DNA from: an uncultured Prevotellaceae bacterium
GTDB taxonomy: Bacteria > Bacteroidota > Bacteroidia > Bacteroidales > Muribaculaceae
DNA: 64,000 nt
Direction of reading: 5' to 3'
Assembly (NCBI GenBank): GCA_937898675.1
Contig: CALEJB010000009.1
Location: 1-64,000, forward strand
Part shown: one piece after another, positions 16,750-25,419 of the stretch
Layout: each line of letters begins with the position of its first letter
Position numbering within the stretch: the first letter of the stretch is position 1
Position numbers and translations under genes: made by a program
Notes under the pieces: model-generated
Databases searched by the model: none
Told to the model about the DNA's origin: nothing
What the model saw: only the letters and a program-made list of their open reading frames with translations

Positions 16750-18174
16750 TTATGATAGCAGATCATCTAATGATAGCTTACCTTGAATCGAAGAAGAGTA
16801 CATGTTCTGTTTTATTCCCGAAGAGGCTATCATTGTAAGGCGAAGAGTTTTCTTTGTTCCTGTTACTTCTCGAAATAAATCCCTACGTTCACGCAGCCAT
16901 TCTACATAGTCTTTCTTTAACTCATACTCGTGGTCAGAATATTTCATCTCGCATAAATCGATAGCTTTATCTCCACGATCTATTATCAGGTCAATCTGAG
17001 CACTTTGTTCAGTGCCACGGTAAGTCCAGGAGCATACATCGCTGGCAATGCCAGATATTCCAAGCGCTGTCCTAATTTGATTGATATGAAGAATGCATAC
17101 CTGTTCGAAAGCATATCCTGTCCATGCATTACGTTTACCTTCTTCCATATTACTCCATGCGTGTTCATTCATGCCATGATAGTTTTTGATAAATCGTAGG
17201 TAGAAGAGTGTGTACATGTCTGAGAGTTGATACAACATATCCCTCTCTTTCTTTCCGAATGCCTGATAACGGCGAAGGAAGTCGCATTTTACTAGATTAT
17301 CTAAGGCTTCCGTAATCTTACCACTATCTTTTACCTTTAGATGATCAATAAGTTCTGACCTTGTCATTCCCTTTAGTTTTGTTGCTAGTACTTCAACAAC
17401 ACGCCTATACAAATTTGCTTCATTGAACAGAGAATTAAAGAGGAAATTGTACTCAGTTTTCAGTACAGCATCCTGACTAAAGAAGAGATCGTCGATGTTT
17501 TGCCATAATGTAAGCTCCGGTCGAAGAAGTGATAGATAAAATGGTGTACCACCGAGTATCATGTATGTGTCAAGAACATCTTTGCGCTCCCATTCAATAT
17601 TGATACTCTTTAGGTATTCCTCTGTTTCTTTCAGTGTAAAAGGTGCAAGGCGGATTGGTCGGGTGACACGGTTGTGTAAACCTCCCTTATCGCCAAGCAG
17701 TTTGTTTGTCATCCATGTCGTTGCACTGCCACATACAACTAATTTTAAGCCACGACGTTCTGCAGCCCACCCATTCCAAAACAATTCAAGTGCACGTATG
17801 AAACCAGATTTCGGGGTGTCAAGCCATGGAAGTTCATCTATGAATATTACTATTTTCTCCTTTTCGCAAACAGTATCAATGTATTCACGCAATTGACTGA
17901 AAGCCTCAAACCAATCTTTGGGCTTTGTCCTTTTTACTCCGCTATATTTAGCAAGTTGTTCTTGCCAAAGTTTCAGTTGCTCTGACCGTGTAATCTTATA
18001 TACACCTGTTGCATAGAAATCGAAAGACTCAGAAAAGAATTGTTTTACAAGGAAAGTTTTTCCAATACGTCTTCGTCCATAAACAGCTATAAATTCTGCT
18101 TTATCAGATTCGATGCATTTTGAAAGTATGTCTTGTTCATGCTTTCTGCCTATGATTGTACTTTTGTAAGCCAT
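16750..18174 (-). CDS. AAA-family ATPase with C-terminal nuclease-like domain (DUF234-type)
   Basis: A 474-residue ATPase of the archaeal-type ATPase/DUF234 group. Walker A is GRRRIGKT (33-40); Walker B is IVIFIDELPW (Asp113, Glu114); the sensor region is VVCGSATTWM. A winged-helix section spans roughly 260-310 (TRSELIDHLKVKDSGKITEALDNL). The C-terminal 100 residues carry AQIDLIIDRGD then IDLCEMKYS, i.e. Asp395, Glu409 and Lys411, a PD-(D/E)xK-like motif with the same D-x13-E-x-K spacing as its downstream partner. It is the first gene of a two-gene operon. Members of this family are widespread, and mostly uncharacterised, in Bacteroidales genomes, so a defence role is suggested by partner and location, not by the family alone. 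Confidence 0.85.
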   Translation of the reverse strand: MAYKSTIIGRKHEQDILSKCIESDKAEFIAVYGRRRIGKTFLVKQFFSESFDFYATGVYKITRSEQLKLWQEQLAKYSGVKRTKPKDWFEAFSQLREYIDTVCEKEKIVIFIDELPWLDTPKSGFIRALELFWNGWAAERRGLKLVVCGSATTWMTNKLLGDKGGLHNRVTRPIRLAPFTLKETEEYLKSINIEWERKDVLDTYMILGGTPFYLSLLRPELTLWQNIDDLFFSQDAVLKTEYNFLFNSLFNEANLYRRVVEVLATKLKGMTRSELIDHLKVKDSGKITEALDNLVKCDFLRRYQAFGKKERDMLYQLSDMYTLFYLRFIKNYHGMNEHAWSNMEEGKRNAWTGYAFEQVCILHINQIRTALGISGIASDVCSWTYRGTEQSAQIDLIIDRGDKAIDLCEMKYSDHEYELKKDYVEWLRERRDLFREVTGTKKTLRLTMIASSGIKQNMYSSSIQGKLSLDDLLS

Positions 18175-18413
18175 ATTACCTTTATTCTGATTTTGGTTGC
18201 AAAGTTAATAAAAAAATCGAAAAAACAAGTGATAGTAGGGCGGTAAACTCAAAAAAAAATGCGTTAGCGTCCTGTTATAGGTGGTTTTTGTGCGTTTTGT
18301 TTCTTGTTTTCGTGTCATATATAAAACAGTTATAGGGAAATTACAAAAGTATAATACTCCCATGATTTCGGACTGGTGCTTAAGTCAAACAAAATACTTA
18401 ACTTTGCACCATT

Positions 18414-18728
18414 ATGGGAAAGAACACAAGAAGAAAGTTCACGGCCGAGTTTAAGGCTCGTGTAGCGATTGAGGCTTTGAGGGAGCAGTCAACATTGGCC
18501 GAATTGGCCAGCAGGTATGAGGTTTCTCAGGCTCAGATAAGCCGTTGGAAATCGGAATTTGTGGCCAACGCAGCAGCAGCGTTCGGCGGCAGCACTCCGC
18601 GCACAGAGAAAGAGGCACAGGCCGAGCGCGACCGCCACCTACGCAAGATCGGTGAACTTGAGATGAAACTGGATTTTGCAAAGCGGGCATCAAGAGCCTT
18701 GGGGATACCGATGCCCGACGACGATTAG
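18414..18728 (+). CDS. IS3-family transposase OrfA (HTH subunit)
   Basis: A 104-residue protein with the IS3/IS911 N-terminal HTH ([44 protein letters not shown]) followed by a leucine-zipper-like region ([20 protein letters not shown]). It binds the IS ends and, by frameshifting, is the N-terminus of the OrfAB transposase. The reading frame ends MPDDD at 18728 while the -1 frame is open from at least 18671 into orfB, as expected for programmed -1 frameshifting. The exact slippery site is not obvious. Confidence 0.92.
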   Translation: MGKNTRRKFTAEFKARVAIEALREQSTLAELASRYEVSQAQISRWKSEFVANAAAAFGGSTPRTEKEAQAERDRHLRKIGELEMKLDFAKRASRALGIPMPDDD

Positions 18729-18751
18729 TATCCCCAGGCAAGAAACTGAGC

Positions 18752-19534
18752 GTGAGCGCCCAACTTGAAGTGCTCGGCTTGAGCAAAGGCGGCTATTACT
18801 ACAAGCCCAAGCCGGAGAGTGCCGAGAGCCTGGCCATCATGAGGGCGATAGACCTCGAGAACACCGAGCATCCCACCAAGGGCGTGCTGGGCATGGTTGA
18901 CCATCTGTCGCTTCTTGGTTTTGCTGTCGGTCCAAAGCGTGTGCGCCGTCTGATGCGCAAGATGTGCATCACGGCCATCTATCCCCGCCGCAGCCTGAGC
19001 AAGGGTGGGGCCGCCAAGTTCCGCATGCCCTATCTGCTCAGGGGACTCAGCATCACACGGCCCAATCAGGTGTGGAGCGTCGACATCACCTATGTCCCTA
19101 TGGCTCACGGGTTCATGTATCTGACGGCCATCATCGACGTGTACAGCCGCTGCATCGTCGCGTGGGGACTGCACAACACGCTGGACAAGGAGAACAGCGT
19201 TGAGGTACTCGAGGCGGCGGTGGCCTCACACGGCGCACCGGAGATCATCAATTCCGACCAGGGCAGCCAGTACACCAGCCAACTGTGGATTGACGCCTGC
19301 GCCAGCCACGACATCAGCGTGAGCATGGACGGACGAGGGCGCTGCAAGGACAACATCTGGATAGAGCGATTTTGGCGAACCATCAAGACAGAATATGTCT
19401 ACATCAACCCCATGGACACTGTGCGCGAACTCAGGCACGGCATCGAACAGTACATCGAATACTACAACAATCGGCGGCCACATCAGGGCATCGGACATCA
19501 GCTACCGATCAAGCGATATCGACAGTCAGCTTGA
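18752..19534 (+). CDS. IS3-family transposase OrfB (DDE catalytic subunit)
   Basis: The listed start is GTG at 18752, but translation most likely enters by -1 frameshift from orfA; the frame is open upstream ([20 protein letters not shown]). The rve integrase core shows the DDE triad: Asp in WSVDITYVP, Asp in IINSDQGSQYTS, and Glu in NIWIERFWRT 35 residues later, followed by YNNRRPHQGIG near the C-terminus, all typical. The intact motifs suggest the element could still be active. Confidence 0.93.
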   Translation: MSAQLEVLGLSKGGYYYKPKPESAESLAIMRAIDLENTEHPTKGVLGMVDHLSLLGFAVGPKRVRRLMRKMCITAIYPRRSLSKGGAAKFRMPYLLRGLSITRPNQVWSVDITYVPMAHGFMYLTAIIDVYSRCIVAWGLHNTLDKENSVEVLEAAVASHGAPEIINSDQGSQYTSQLWIDACASHDISVSMDGRGRCKDNIWIERFWRTIKTEYVYINPMDTVRELRHGIEQYIEYYNNRRPHQGIGHQLPIKRYRQSA

Positions 19535-19744
19535 ACAAAATCATGAATTTGCTTTGCAGAATGGAATATAATAACTATCTTTGCACTGCCCAAGAAAAGG
19601 ACGACGGCGATTGCTATGCTGTTGGCCACGAAAATGGCGGGGCATCGAGCCACACCATTTTCACCCAAGAAAAGGACTCAGGCACATGCTGTCTGTTGTC
19701 TTAAAAATCAATTCTGCCAGTCTGATTTTGGGGAGTACTATACT

Positions 19745-20698
19745 AAAACAATGAAACGTAATGTGCTTATTTATCTTTGCTTTTCTAATCCATTTATCTA
19801 TATGTGTAGTAATTAGAGTGGCAGTTAAGTTCGGGAATACCTTCCCTTTACTTTTATGACTCCCCAGTATTTTTACTGCTTGTATGGACAAAGGGAGCTG
19901 AACATGAGTACCAGTCTTTTGCATTGTAATACTTATGTATGCTTTTCGCCCTCTTTCGAATATTATGTTCTCCCAGCGTAATGCTAAAATATCGCTTCTT
20001 CTTAGACCTGTGTATATAGAAAATAGTCCAGCTTCGTAAAGTTCTCGACAATCTTCATAGTTGGTACTAGATAACTGTTTTATCTCGCTTGTTGTAAGAT
20101 ACTCTTTCTTTGTATTGTGATCCCATGTTATTCTGTCTACCATGGTAGAGAAGTCCTCTGGCAAAATATTGTCTTTATAGGCGAACTGCACAATACCTAA
20201 GAAGGCATTGAAGTAAGACGACGCAGTGTTTCTGGACAGTCTGTCGTTCTTATGATACAATCCCTTTCCGCGAAGCAGATATAAACGAAATCGGTCACAT
20301 AAGCTGGCATTGATGTCTTTGAAGTAACATTTACCATCACAAAACTGTTCGAAATGAAGTCTGCTACTTTTGTACTTAGCCCCATGACAATCACCATTGA
20401 TTCTGAAATATTCAAGAAAATCTTCATCAAGTCTAGCTTTCGGTAAGAATGAAAAATCATGCTGAACCAGTTTTATATACCTTTCGCATCTGATTCTTTC
20501 GGCTATATCTTCGATAGTTCTGTTATATTCAATCTGAGTTTCTGTATTCGGATTTGAATATATCTCAAGATTTAGACACTCGTATCTGACTCTTTTACCT
20601 CGTGAATCTTTAACTGATGGATTATATTCAAGATAGATGGATTTCATCTTACCTTTTGCTATTGACTTATAACTTAGCTTTACTCTAGACATACTCAA
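19745..20698 (-). pseudogene. Second tyrosine recombinase, cut by the IS before its HxxR motif
   Basis: The first 318 codons of an integrase related to the one at 9916-11085. The arm and core-binding domains and the first catalytic arginine (Arg233, YTGLRRSDI) are present. The frame reaches KHITFHCF, where RHTFA would normally follow, and then enters the IS right end, reading a foreign tail to a stop at 19661. The HxxR box, the second His and the nucleophilic Tyr are therefore lost. The missing 3' part is not found on the other side of the IS (left flank near 18300), so the insertion was accompanied by a deletion or rearrangement. It starts inside the last codons of the three-HTH gene (14-base overlap). 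Confidence 0.9.
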
Positions 20699-21299
20699 CC
20701 TCCTTTTTTGCTAAATCCATTATATCCTTTCTCGAATATAGAATAACGTTGCCCGTATGCTTTACACGTATTCTACTTTTCGCTATTGCCCAATAAATAT
20801 TAACTGGAGGTAATTCGGAGATAGTGATACATTCTTCAATAGTTACCCACGGTTTTATTTTGATTCTTTCTAGATTCCATACCTCCATGCAGGTGGTTTT
20901 GCAAAAACGCCTGTGTCTGCCTACGTAATAAGAAGGAATGTTGTATCTGGATGCAAATTTTAGAACCCAACATCTGCTCATGCCAGTATATCTTATAAGT
21001 TCACTCAAAGACAGACTTGCATAACCAATAGGTGAGGTGGGAGTTGATGGTAACGAAGAATACCATTTGACAAAATGTCTCCATTTGATAACAGAATGCC
21101 CATGCTCATTTGGCAGTGAATTAATAACACCACGTTTCTGTAATTTGTATAAGTACTGCCGGCTGAATCCCGAAAGAGTAGCCGCTTCTGCTATGGATAA
21201 GTAACCTTTATCGATTACTAACTTCCATCCTACATCCAAACTATCGTATGGATCATAGAAGTGTTTAATAAAATTGTTTGTCATATTATTTGTTCGCAT
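20685..21299 (-). CDS. Three-module helix-turn-helix protein paired with the broken integrase
   Basis: A 204-residue protein with three Xis-type HTH modules: about residues 33-80 (YLSIAEAATLSGFSRQYLYKL), 92-140 (LSLSELIRYTGMSRCWVLKF) and 148-195 (WVTIEECITISELPPVNIYWAI), each with a trailing basic wing. It is the smaller counterpart of the seven-HTH protein at 11188-12735, occupies the same position directly upstream of an integrase, and overlaps that integrase by 14 bases. It lacks the zinc finger. A palindrome (21411-21437) lies about 110 bases upstream of its start. Presumably a recombination directionality or regulatory factor of an older, now defective element. Confidence 0.8.
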   Translation of the reverse strand: MRTNNMTNNFIKHFYDPYDSLDVGWKLVIDKGYLSIAEAATLSGFSRQYLYKLQKRGVINSLPNEHGHSVIKWRHFVKWYSSLPSTPTSPIGYASLSLSELIRYTGMSRCWVLKFASRYNIPSYYVGRHRRFCKTTCMEVWNLERIKIKPWVTIEECITISELPPVNIYWAIAKSRIRVKHTGNVILYSRKDIMDLAKKEVEYV

Positions 21300-21410
21300 T
21301 AGTGCGAGTCATATAATATAACGATGCAACAATATATGTCAATAATCAAATTTAACACATTGTGTTGTGTAAACAAGGATAAAATCAAGTTGCATTCTAT
21401 AACAAAAAAG

Positions 21411-21437
21411 TTACACTTTCTTACGTGGAAAGTGTAA
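21411..21437. repeat. Perfect 10-bp palindrome upstream of the three-HTH gene
   Basis: TTACACTTTC (21411-21420) and GAAAGTGTAA (21428-21437) around a seven-base loop. The 290-base AT-rich stretch around it (21300-21589) has no gene and separates the accessory region from the 3' end of mnmE. The position mirrors the palindrome upstream of the seven-HTH gene. Confidence 0.55.
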
Positions 21438-21589
21438 TTTATGGAGTTAGATTTACTAGAAAAACTATTGATGTAGAATTATACAATATTGATTATCAAG
21501 CAAATAATAGCAACACAATCATACGATTATTGATTGTTAAAAATGCTTAATAGAAATATATAACATGTTGATACATAGGCAGTTATAAG

Positions 21590-23020
21590 CTATTTGCCGA
21601 TGCAGAAGTTGGCGAAGACTTCTCCCAGGATATCGTCGGTGGTGATTTCGCCGGTGATTTCGCCCAGCCAGTGGAGGCATTCGCGGATGTCCTGGTCGAG
21701 GAGGTCGCCGCTCAGTCCGCCTTCGAGGCCGCTGATGGCGCGGGCGATGGCGGCGCGGGCGCGGACGAGGGCCAGGTAGTGGCGGGCGTTGGTGACGATG
21801 ACGGCGTCGCTGTCCACGTTGGGCAGGGCGGCGGCGGTGACGATGAGGCCGCGCAGGGCGTCGAGGCTGTTGCCCCCCTGGCGCGCCGCGGCGATTTCTT
21901 GGGCATGCTCATGGTTGCCGGCTTGCTTGGCGCAGATGGCGGCGACGGGGGTGCCCTGGGGGAGCAATGCGGATATTTTTTCCTTGATTTCGGCGGCTGG
22001 GGCGAGGTCAGTCTTGTTGAGCACGGCAATCAGACGCTTGTCGCAGCAGCGTGCTGTGATGTCGCGGGCCATGTCTTCAAGCCCCCCGGGGCGGGCGGTG
22101 TCGATGACCCATAGCACGATGGCGGCGCGCCCGATGGCCTGATAAGAGCGCTCGATGCCCATCTGCTCGATGGCGTCGGCGGCCTGGCGCAGTCCCGCGG
22201 TGTCGATGAAGCGGAACAGCGTGCCGCCCATCACCACGGTGTCCTCGATGGTGTCGCGCGTGGTGCCGTGGATGTCGCTCACCAGGGCACGGTCGTCGCC
22301 CAGCAGGGCGTTGAGCAGCGTGGATTTGCCGGCGTTGGTCTGGCCCACGATGGCCACGGGCGTGCCGTTGCGTATGGCGTTGCCGTCGCGGTAGCTGTCG
22401 GCAAGGCGGCCAATCAGGTCGCTGATGCCGCGGGCCAGGGCGGTGACCTGGGCGCGGTCGGCAAAGGTGACATCTTCCTCGCCGAAGTCCAGCTCCAGCT
22501 CGATGAGCGACACAAAGCGCAGCAGCTGGCTGCGCAGGGCCGCCAGCTGGTCGCTGTAGCGGCCGCGCATCTGGTTCATCGCCACGTGATGGGCTGCGCG
22601 CGACTGGGCGTCGATGACGTCGGCAACCGCCTCGGCCTGCGACAGGTCCATCTTGCCCGATGCAAAGGCGCGGCGCGTGAATTCGCCCGCCGCGGCATGA
22701 CGGCAGCCCGCGTCGATGAGCGCTTGGACGACCTGCTGCTGAATCCATGTGGAGCCGTGCAGCGAGAGTTCGGCCACATCCTCGCCCGTGAATGAGTTGG
22801 GCGACCTGAAAACCGTCAGCACCGCCTGGTCGAGCACGTCGCCGCCCGCGTCAACCACGTGTCCCAGATGGGCCGTGTGGCTGGCCATGCCGGCGACGGC
22901 CTTGCCCCGCCAGCAGCGCTGCACGGCGGCAAACGCCTGCGGGCCGCTCACGCGCACCACGGCGATGCCGCCTCGTCCGGGCGGGGTGCTCACGGCGCAG
23001 ATGGTGTCGTTGGGTGACAT
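21590..23020 (-). CDS. mnmE: tRNA modification GTPase MnmE
   Basis: A 476-residue protein which, with MnmG, makes the 5-carboxymethylaminomethyl modification at wobble uridine 34 of certain tRNAs. The N-terminal tetrahydrofolate-binding domain begins NDTICAVSTPPGRGGIAVVRVSG. The G domain has P-loop GQTNAGKS, switch GTTRDT, DTAGLR and NKTD. The C-terminus ends in the conserved FCIGK with the essential cysteine. Length is normal. The start at 23018-23020 (MSPNDT) matches the family. It marks the first native, GC-rich gene after the mobile region; the heptamer array at 23026-23051 lies directly in front of its start. Confidence 0.97.
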   Translation of the reverse strand: MSPNDTICAVSTPPGRGGIAVVRVSGPQAFAAVQRCWRGKAVAGMASHTAHLGHVVDAGGDVLDQAVLTVFRSPNSFTGEDVAELSLHGSTWIQQQVVQALIDAGCRHAAAGEFTRRAFASGKMDLSQAEAVADVIDAQSRAAHHVAMNQMRGRYSDQLAALRSQLLRFVSLIELELDFGEEDVTFADRAQVTALARGISDLIGRLADSYRDGNAIRNGTPVAIVGQTNAGKSTLLNALLGDDRALVSDIHGTTRDTIEDTVVMGGTLFRFIDTAGLRQAADAIEQMGIERSYQAIGRAAIVLWVIDTARPGGLEDMARDITARCCDKRLIAVLNKTDLAPAAEIKEKISALLPQGTPVAAICAKQAGNHEHAQEIAAARQGGNSLDALRGLIVTAAALPNVDSDAVIVTNARHYLALVRARAAIARAISGLEGGLSGDLLDQDIRECLHWLGEITGEITTDDILGEVFANFCIGK

Positions 23021-23025
23021 TTTTT

Positions 23026-23051
23026 AGTTAGGAGTTAGGAGTTGGGAGTTA
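23026..23051. repeat. Heptamer array (AACTCCT)n between nuc and mnmE
   Basis: On the + strand AGTTAGG, AGTTAGG, AGTTGGG, AGTTA; on the coding strand this is an AACTCCY heptamer repeated three and a half times. It provides the TAA stop codon of the upstream nuclease gene (23049-23051) and ends six bases before the mnmE ATG. A second array of the same unit occurs at 29871-29898. Confidence 0.85.
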
Positions 23052-23927
23052 TCGGCTGGGGTAGTACTTGGGCCAGTCCTTGATGTTTTCCTTGCTCTCG
23101 ACCACGTCCTCGATGCTGTCGTCGAGCGACGACAGGAAGTCATAGCCCGTGAGCGTCTCCACACGGTCGATGGTGGTGGCATAGTTGGTCCAGCTGTTGG
23201 GCATGTACTCGTTGGGCATTACAAAGGCGATGGCCCTGTTCTGGCTGGGCGAGTAGATGATCTTGAAGTACTGCTCGGGCACGGCGATGTCGCGGTGCTT
23301 GCCGATGCGCTTCATGTTGTTCGAAAACACGGGGCCCGTGAACACAATCAGGCGGTCCACCGAGCGCGACCACTTGTGTACGGCCTCCTCGACGTGGCGC
23401 CACTCGCCGTCGTTCATCTCGTCGTCCTGCGGGCAGATGTTGGTCATCATGAAGCATTGCGTCATCGGCGTGCGGCCCCAGCGCATGTCCATGGCGGGCG
23501 CCATGTGGCCGCGGGTGTAGCCGCTCTCCTTATATTCCCACCAGTCAGGGCAGCCGCTCACGCTGCCGTCTTTCTCAAACTTGTAGTTGTCGCGGTTTTG
23601 CGCGTCGCGTGAGTCGGCCATCGAGGTCTGGGTGCGCGTCAGCTCATAGGCCACGCAGTTGGGCACGCGGTAGTACTTGTTGAAGTACACCACCATGGCC
23701 TTGTACTGCACGCGCTGGTTGTCGAGCCGCTCGGGCAGCTTGACGTCGAGCAGCGACTGGTCGCCGGTCGATTGGTATTCCTTGCCTTCCTGGCCGGCCT
23801 TCTTGTCGCGGTTAGCGCTGTAGAACGAGTCCACCTGGCTCCCGTCCTGGCTGCTCTGGTTGCCGCCGCAGCCCGCCGCCGTCATGGCAACTGCCGCCAG
23901 CAGCACATATATCCAATGTCTCTTCAT
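23049..23927 (-). CDS. Secreted DNA/RNA non-specific endonuclease (lipoprotein)
   Basis: I start at the ATG at 23925-23927, which gives a lipoprotein signal MKRHWIYVLLAAVAMTAAGC; the longer frame adds 57 implausible residues. The 292-residue product has the NUC1/EndA-type beta-beta-alpha-metal domain: YTRGHMAPAMDM (His as general base; the usual Asp of DRGH is Thr here), MTNICPQ with the magnesium-binding Asn, then the conserved WRHVEEAVHKW and VFTGPVF. It should cut DNA or RNA outside the inner membrane, for nutrition or competitor DNA. mnmE follows after the heptamer array. Confidence 0.88.
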   Translation of the reverse strand: MKRHWIYVLLAAVAMTAAGCGGNQSSQDGSQVDSFYSANRDKKAGQEGKEYQSTGDQSLLDVKLPERLDNQRVQYKAMVVYFNKYYRVPNCVAYELTRTQTSMADSRDAQNRDNYKFEKDGSVSGCPDWWEYKESGYTRGHMAPAMDMRWGRTPMTQCFMMTNICPQDDEMNDGEWRHVEEAVHKWSRSVDRLIVFTGPVFSNNMKRIGKHRDIAVPEQYFKIIYSPSQNRAIAFVMPNEYMPNSWTNYATTIDRVETLTGYDFLSSLDDSIEDVVESKENIKDWPKYYPSR

Positions 23928-24062
23928 CGCCAAAATATCGTTTGTTGGATTTGACACGGCAAAGATAGCACCTATTGCCCAAAGGGCAAAGACTGCACCG
24001 CGCAAAAGTGTCCAAATTGTGAAAATCGTGTGATAGTGATGTCCTATATAAATAATTGTACG

Positions 24063-24070
24063 TATCTTTG
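24063..24070 (+). promoter_or_regulatory. -7 box (TATCTTTG)
   Basis: TATCTTTGCG, 65 bases upstream of the choloylglycine-hydrolase-like start codon, in the AT-rich stretch between divergent genes. No good -33 TTTG at the standard spacing. Confidence 0.45.
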
Positions 24071-24135
24071 CGCGCCACATGATGGCTGAGGACATCATGT
24101 CTTACACTATATATAAAAATAAAAATCAGACATTT

Positions 24136-25419
24136 ATGCAAGTTAAGTCTATTATGCCCGCGCTCATGGGCGCAATGCTCCTATTAGTCTCGTGCAAGAA
24201 AGAGGTTGCTGATGTGATTGTAACTGACTATGAAAGCGGCAACATGCCCACCGCAGTCACGGTGACCCCCAACGTTGCCGGCATCAATTCGCTCGTCTTG
24301 TTCCAGCTCGACGACTATGACTTCAACAAGATGGTGGCCGCCGGAGGCGTGCTCTCGCAGCAGGGCGCTGCCTGCTCCGAGGTGCGCGTGGGCGAGTCGG
24401 TGGTCCGCAACCTGGACTGGTTCCAGTACGACCAGGCGGCCTATGTGGTGGCTGTCCCCGAGACCGACCGGCACCTGGCCTCGCTGCAGGTGTGCGGCCT
24501 CAACGATGCGGTCAAGCATGACTACAACAACCTGCACCCCGACATGGAGATGTGCAATCTGCTGCTGGCCGGCACCAACGACGGCATGAACAGCGCCGGC
24601 GTGTACATCGGCGTGAACGTGGTGCCTTATGGCCAGATGAGCACCGACGGCTCGACGGGCGATGTGAACTACAAGCCCGCCGACGGAGCCCGCTACAGCA
24701 AGTGCGAGCCGCTGGAACTCGTTTACCTCACCCGGCTGGTGCTTGACCATGCCACGAGCCTGAAGGATGCCGAGGACATCATCAAGGGTACTCCCTGGAA
24801 GGACTCTCCCGCGATGATTAAGAACGGTTTCCAGTTCCACTGGCTGGTGTGCACCGCCGAGGGCTCGTTCGTGTGTGAGTTCATCAACGGCAAGCCGCAG
24901 TTCATCTATGCCCGCTCGACGACGGCCCCCGACTATGGCAACCTCATGACCAACTTCTCGAACTACCTCATGGCCAACGGCGGCAACGTGCAGAGCCACG
25001 GCGCCGGCTATGAGCGCTTCGACATCCTGAAGCAGAACTACGGCAAGGCCACACCCGAGCAACTGGCAAAGCTGGCATTTTACTCCCTGATGTACACCGT
25101 TGACTACAACGACCCCAACTACATGTGGAGCGAATATGCGTCGGACAAATATACCGCCCAGACGCTCATCGGCTGGAAGAACGACCCCGCCAGCCGCACG
25201 GGCCAGCTGTGGGACGACTTTGTCCAGGCCTATGAGCGCAACAAGGCCACCTATAACTGGCGAGAACTGGGCTACGACACCGACCGCACCCGCGGCACCT
25301 GGTACACCGCCCACTCGTCGATATGGAACATCAACACCCGCGAACTCGTGCTCGACATCGAGGAACAAGGCACCTTTGCCGCCAAGTTTGACCTCAAGGG
25401 CAACATCCTGGCCAAGTAA
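24136..25419 (+). CDS. Choloylglycine hydrolase/penicillin acylase-like lipoprotein (Ntn hydrolase)
   Basis: Starting at the ATG at 24136 gives 427 residues with a lipoprotein signal (MQVKSIMPALMGAMLLLVSC, lipobox Cys20). The catalytic core is of the conjugated bile acid hydrolase/linear amide hydrolase family: nucleophile candidate Cys80 in GAACSEVRVGESVVRNLDWFQY, with Arg and Asp of the RNLDW motif, and an Asn-rich GTNDGMNSAGVYIGVN segment matching the family's oxyanion-hole region. In classical members the Cys becomes the N-terminus; here it lies 60 residues after the lipid-anchor Cys, so a propeptide would have to be removed. Substrate could be bile salts, N-acyl homoserine lactones or penicillin V; not decidable here. 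A bile-acid-symporter-like gene lies 3.5 kb downstream. Confidence 0.8.
   Translation: MQVKSIMPALMGAMLLLVSCKKEVADVIVTDYESGNMPTAVTVTPNVAGINSLVLFQLDDYDFNKMVAAGGVLSQQGAACSEVRVGESVVRNLDWFQYDQAAYVVAVPETDRHLASLQVCGLNDAVKHDYNNLHPDMEMCNLLLAGTNDGMNSAGVYIGVNVVPYGQMSTDGSTGDVNYKPADGARYSKCEPLELVYLTRLVLDHATSLKDAEDIIKGTPWKDSPAMIKNGFQFHWLVCTAEGSFVCEFINGKPQFIYARSTTAPDYGNLMTNFSNYLMANGGNVQSHGAGYERFDILKQNYGKATPEQLAKLAFYSLMYTVDYNDPNYMWSEYASDKYTAQTLIGWKNDPASRTGQLWDDFVQAYERNKATYNWRELGYDTDRTRGTWYTAHSSIWNINTRELVLDIEEQGTFAAKFDLKGNILAK

Larger units (their letters stand above)
18348..19744 (+). mobile_element. IS3-family insertion sequence (about 1.4 kb)
   Basis: Terminal inverted repeats are visible: AGTATAATACTCCC at 18348-18361 and, in reverse complement, AGTATAGTACTCCC at 19744-19731, both followed inward by an ATC/GACTGG-like segment (GACTGG at 18371-18376). 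Flanking AAA on both sides (18345-18347 and 19745-19747) could be a 3-bp target duplication, but the bases are low-complexity. Inside are orfA and orfB in IS3 arrangement with a -7 box (TAACTTTG, 18399-18406) eight bases before orfA. A 200-base tail after orfB contains CCCAAGAAAAGGAC twice (19589 and 19664). The right end interrupts the integrase gene at codon 318. GC is higher than its surroundings. Confidence 0.88.
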
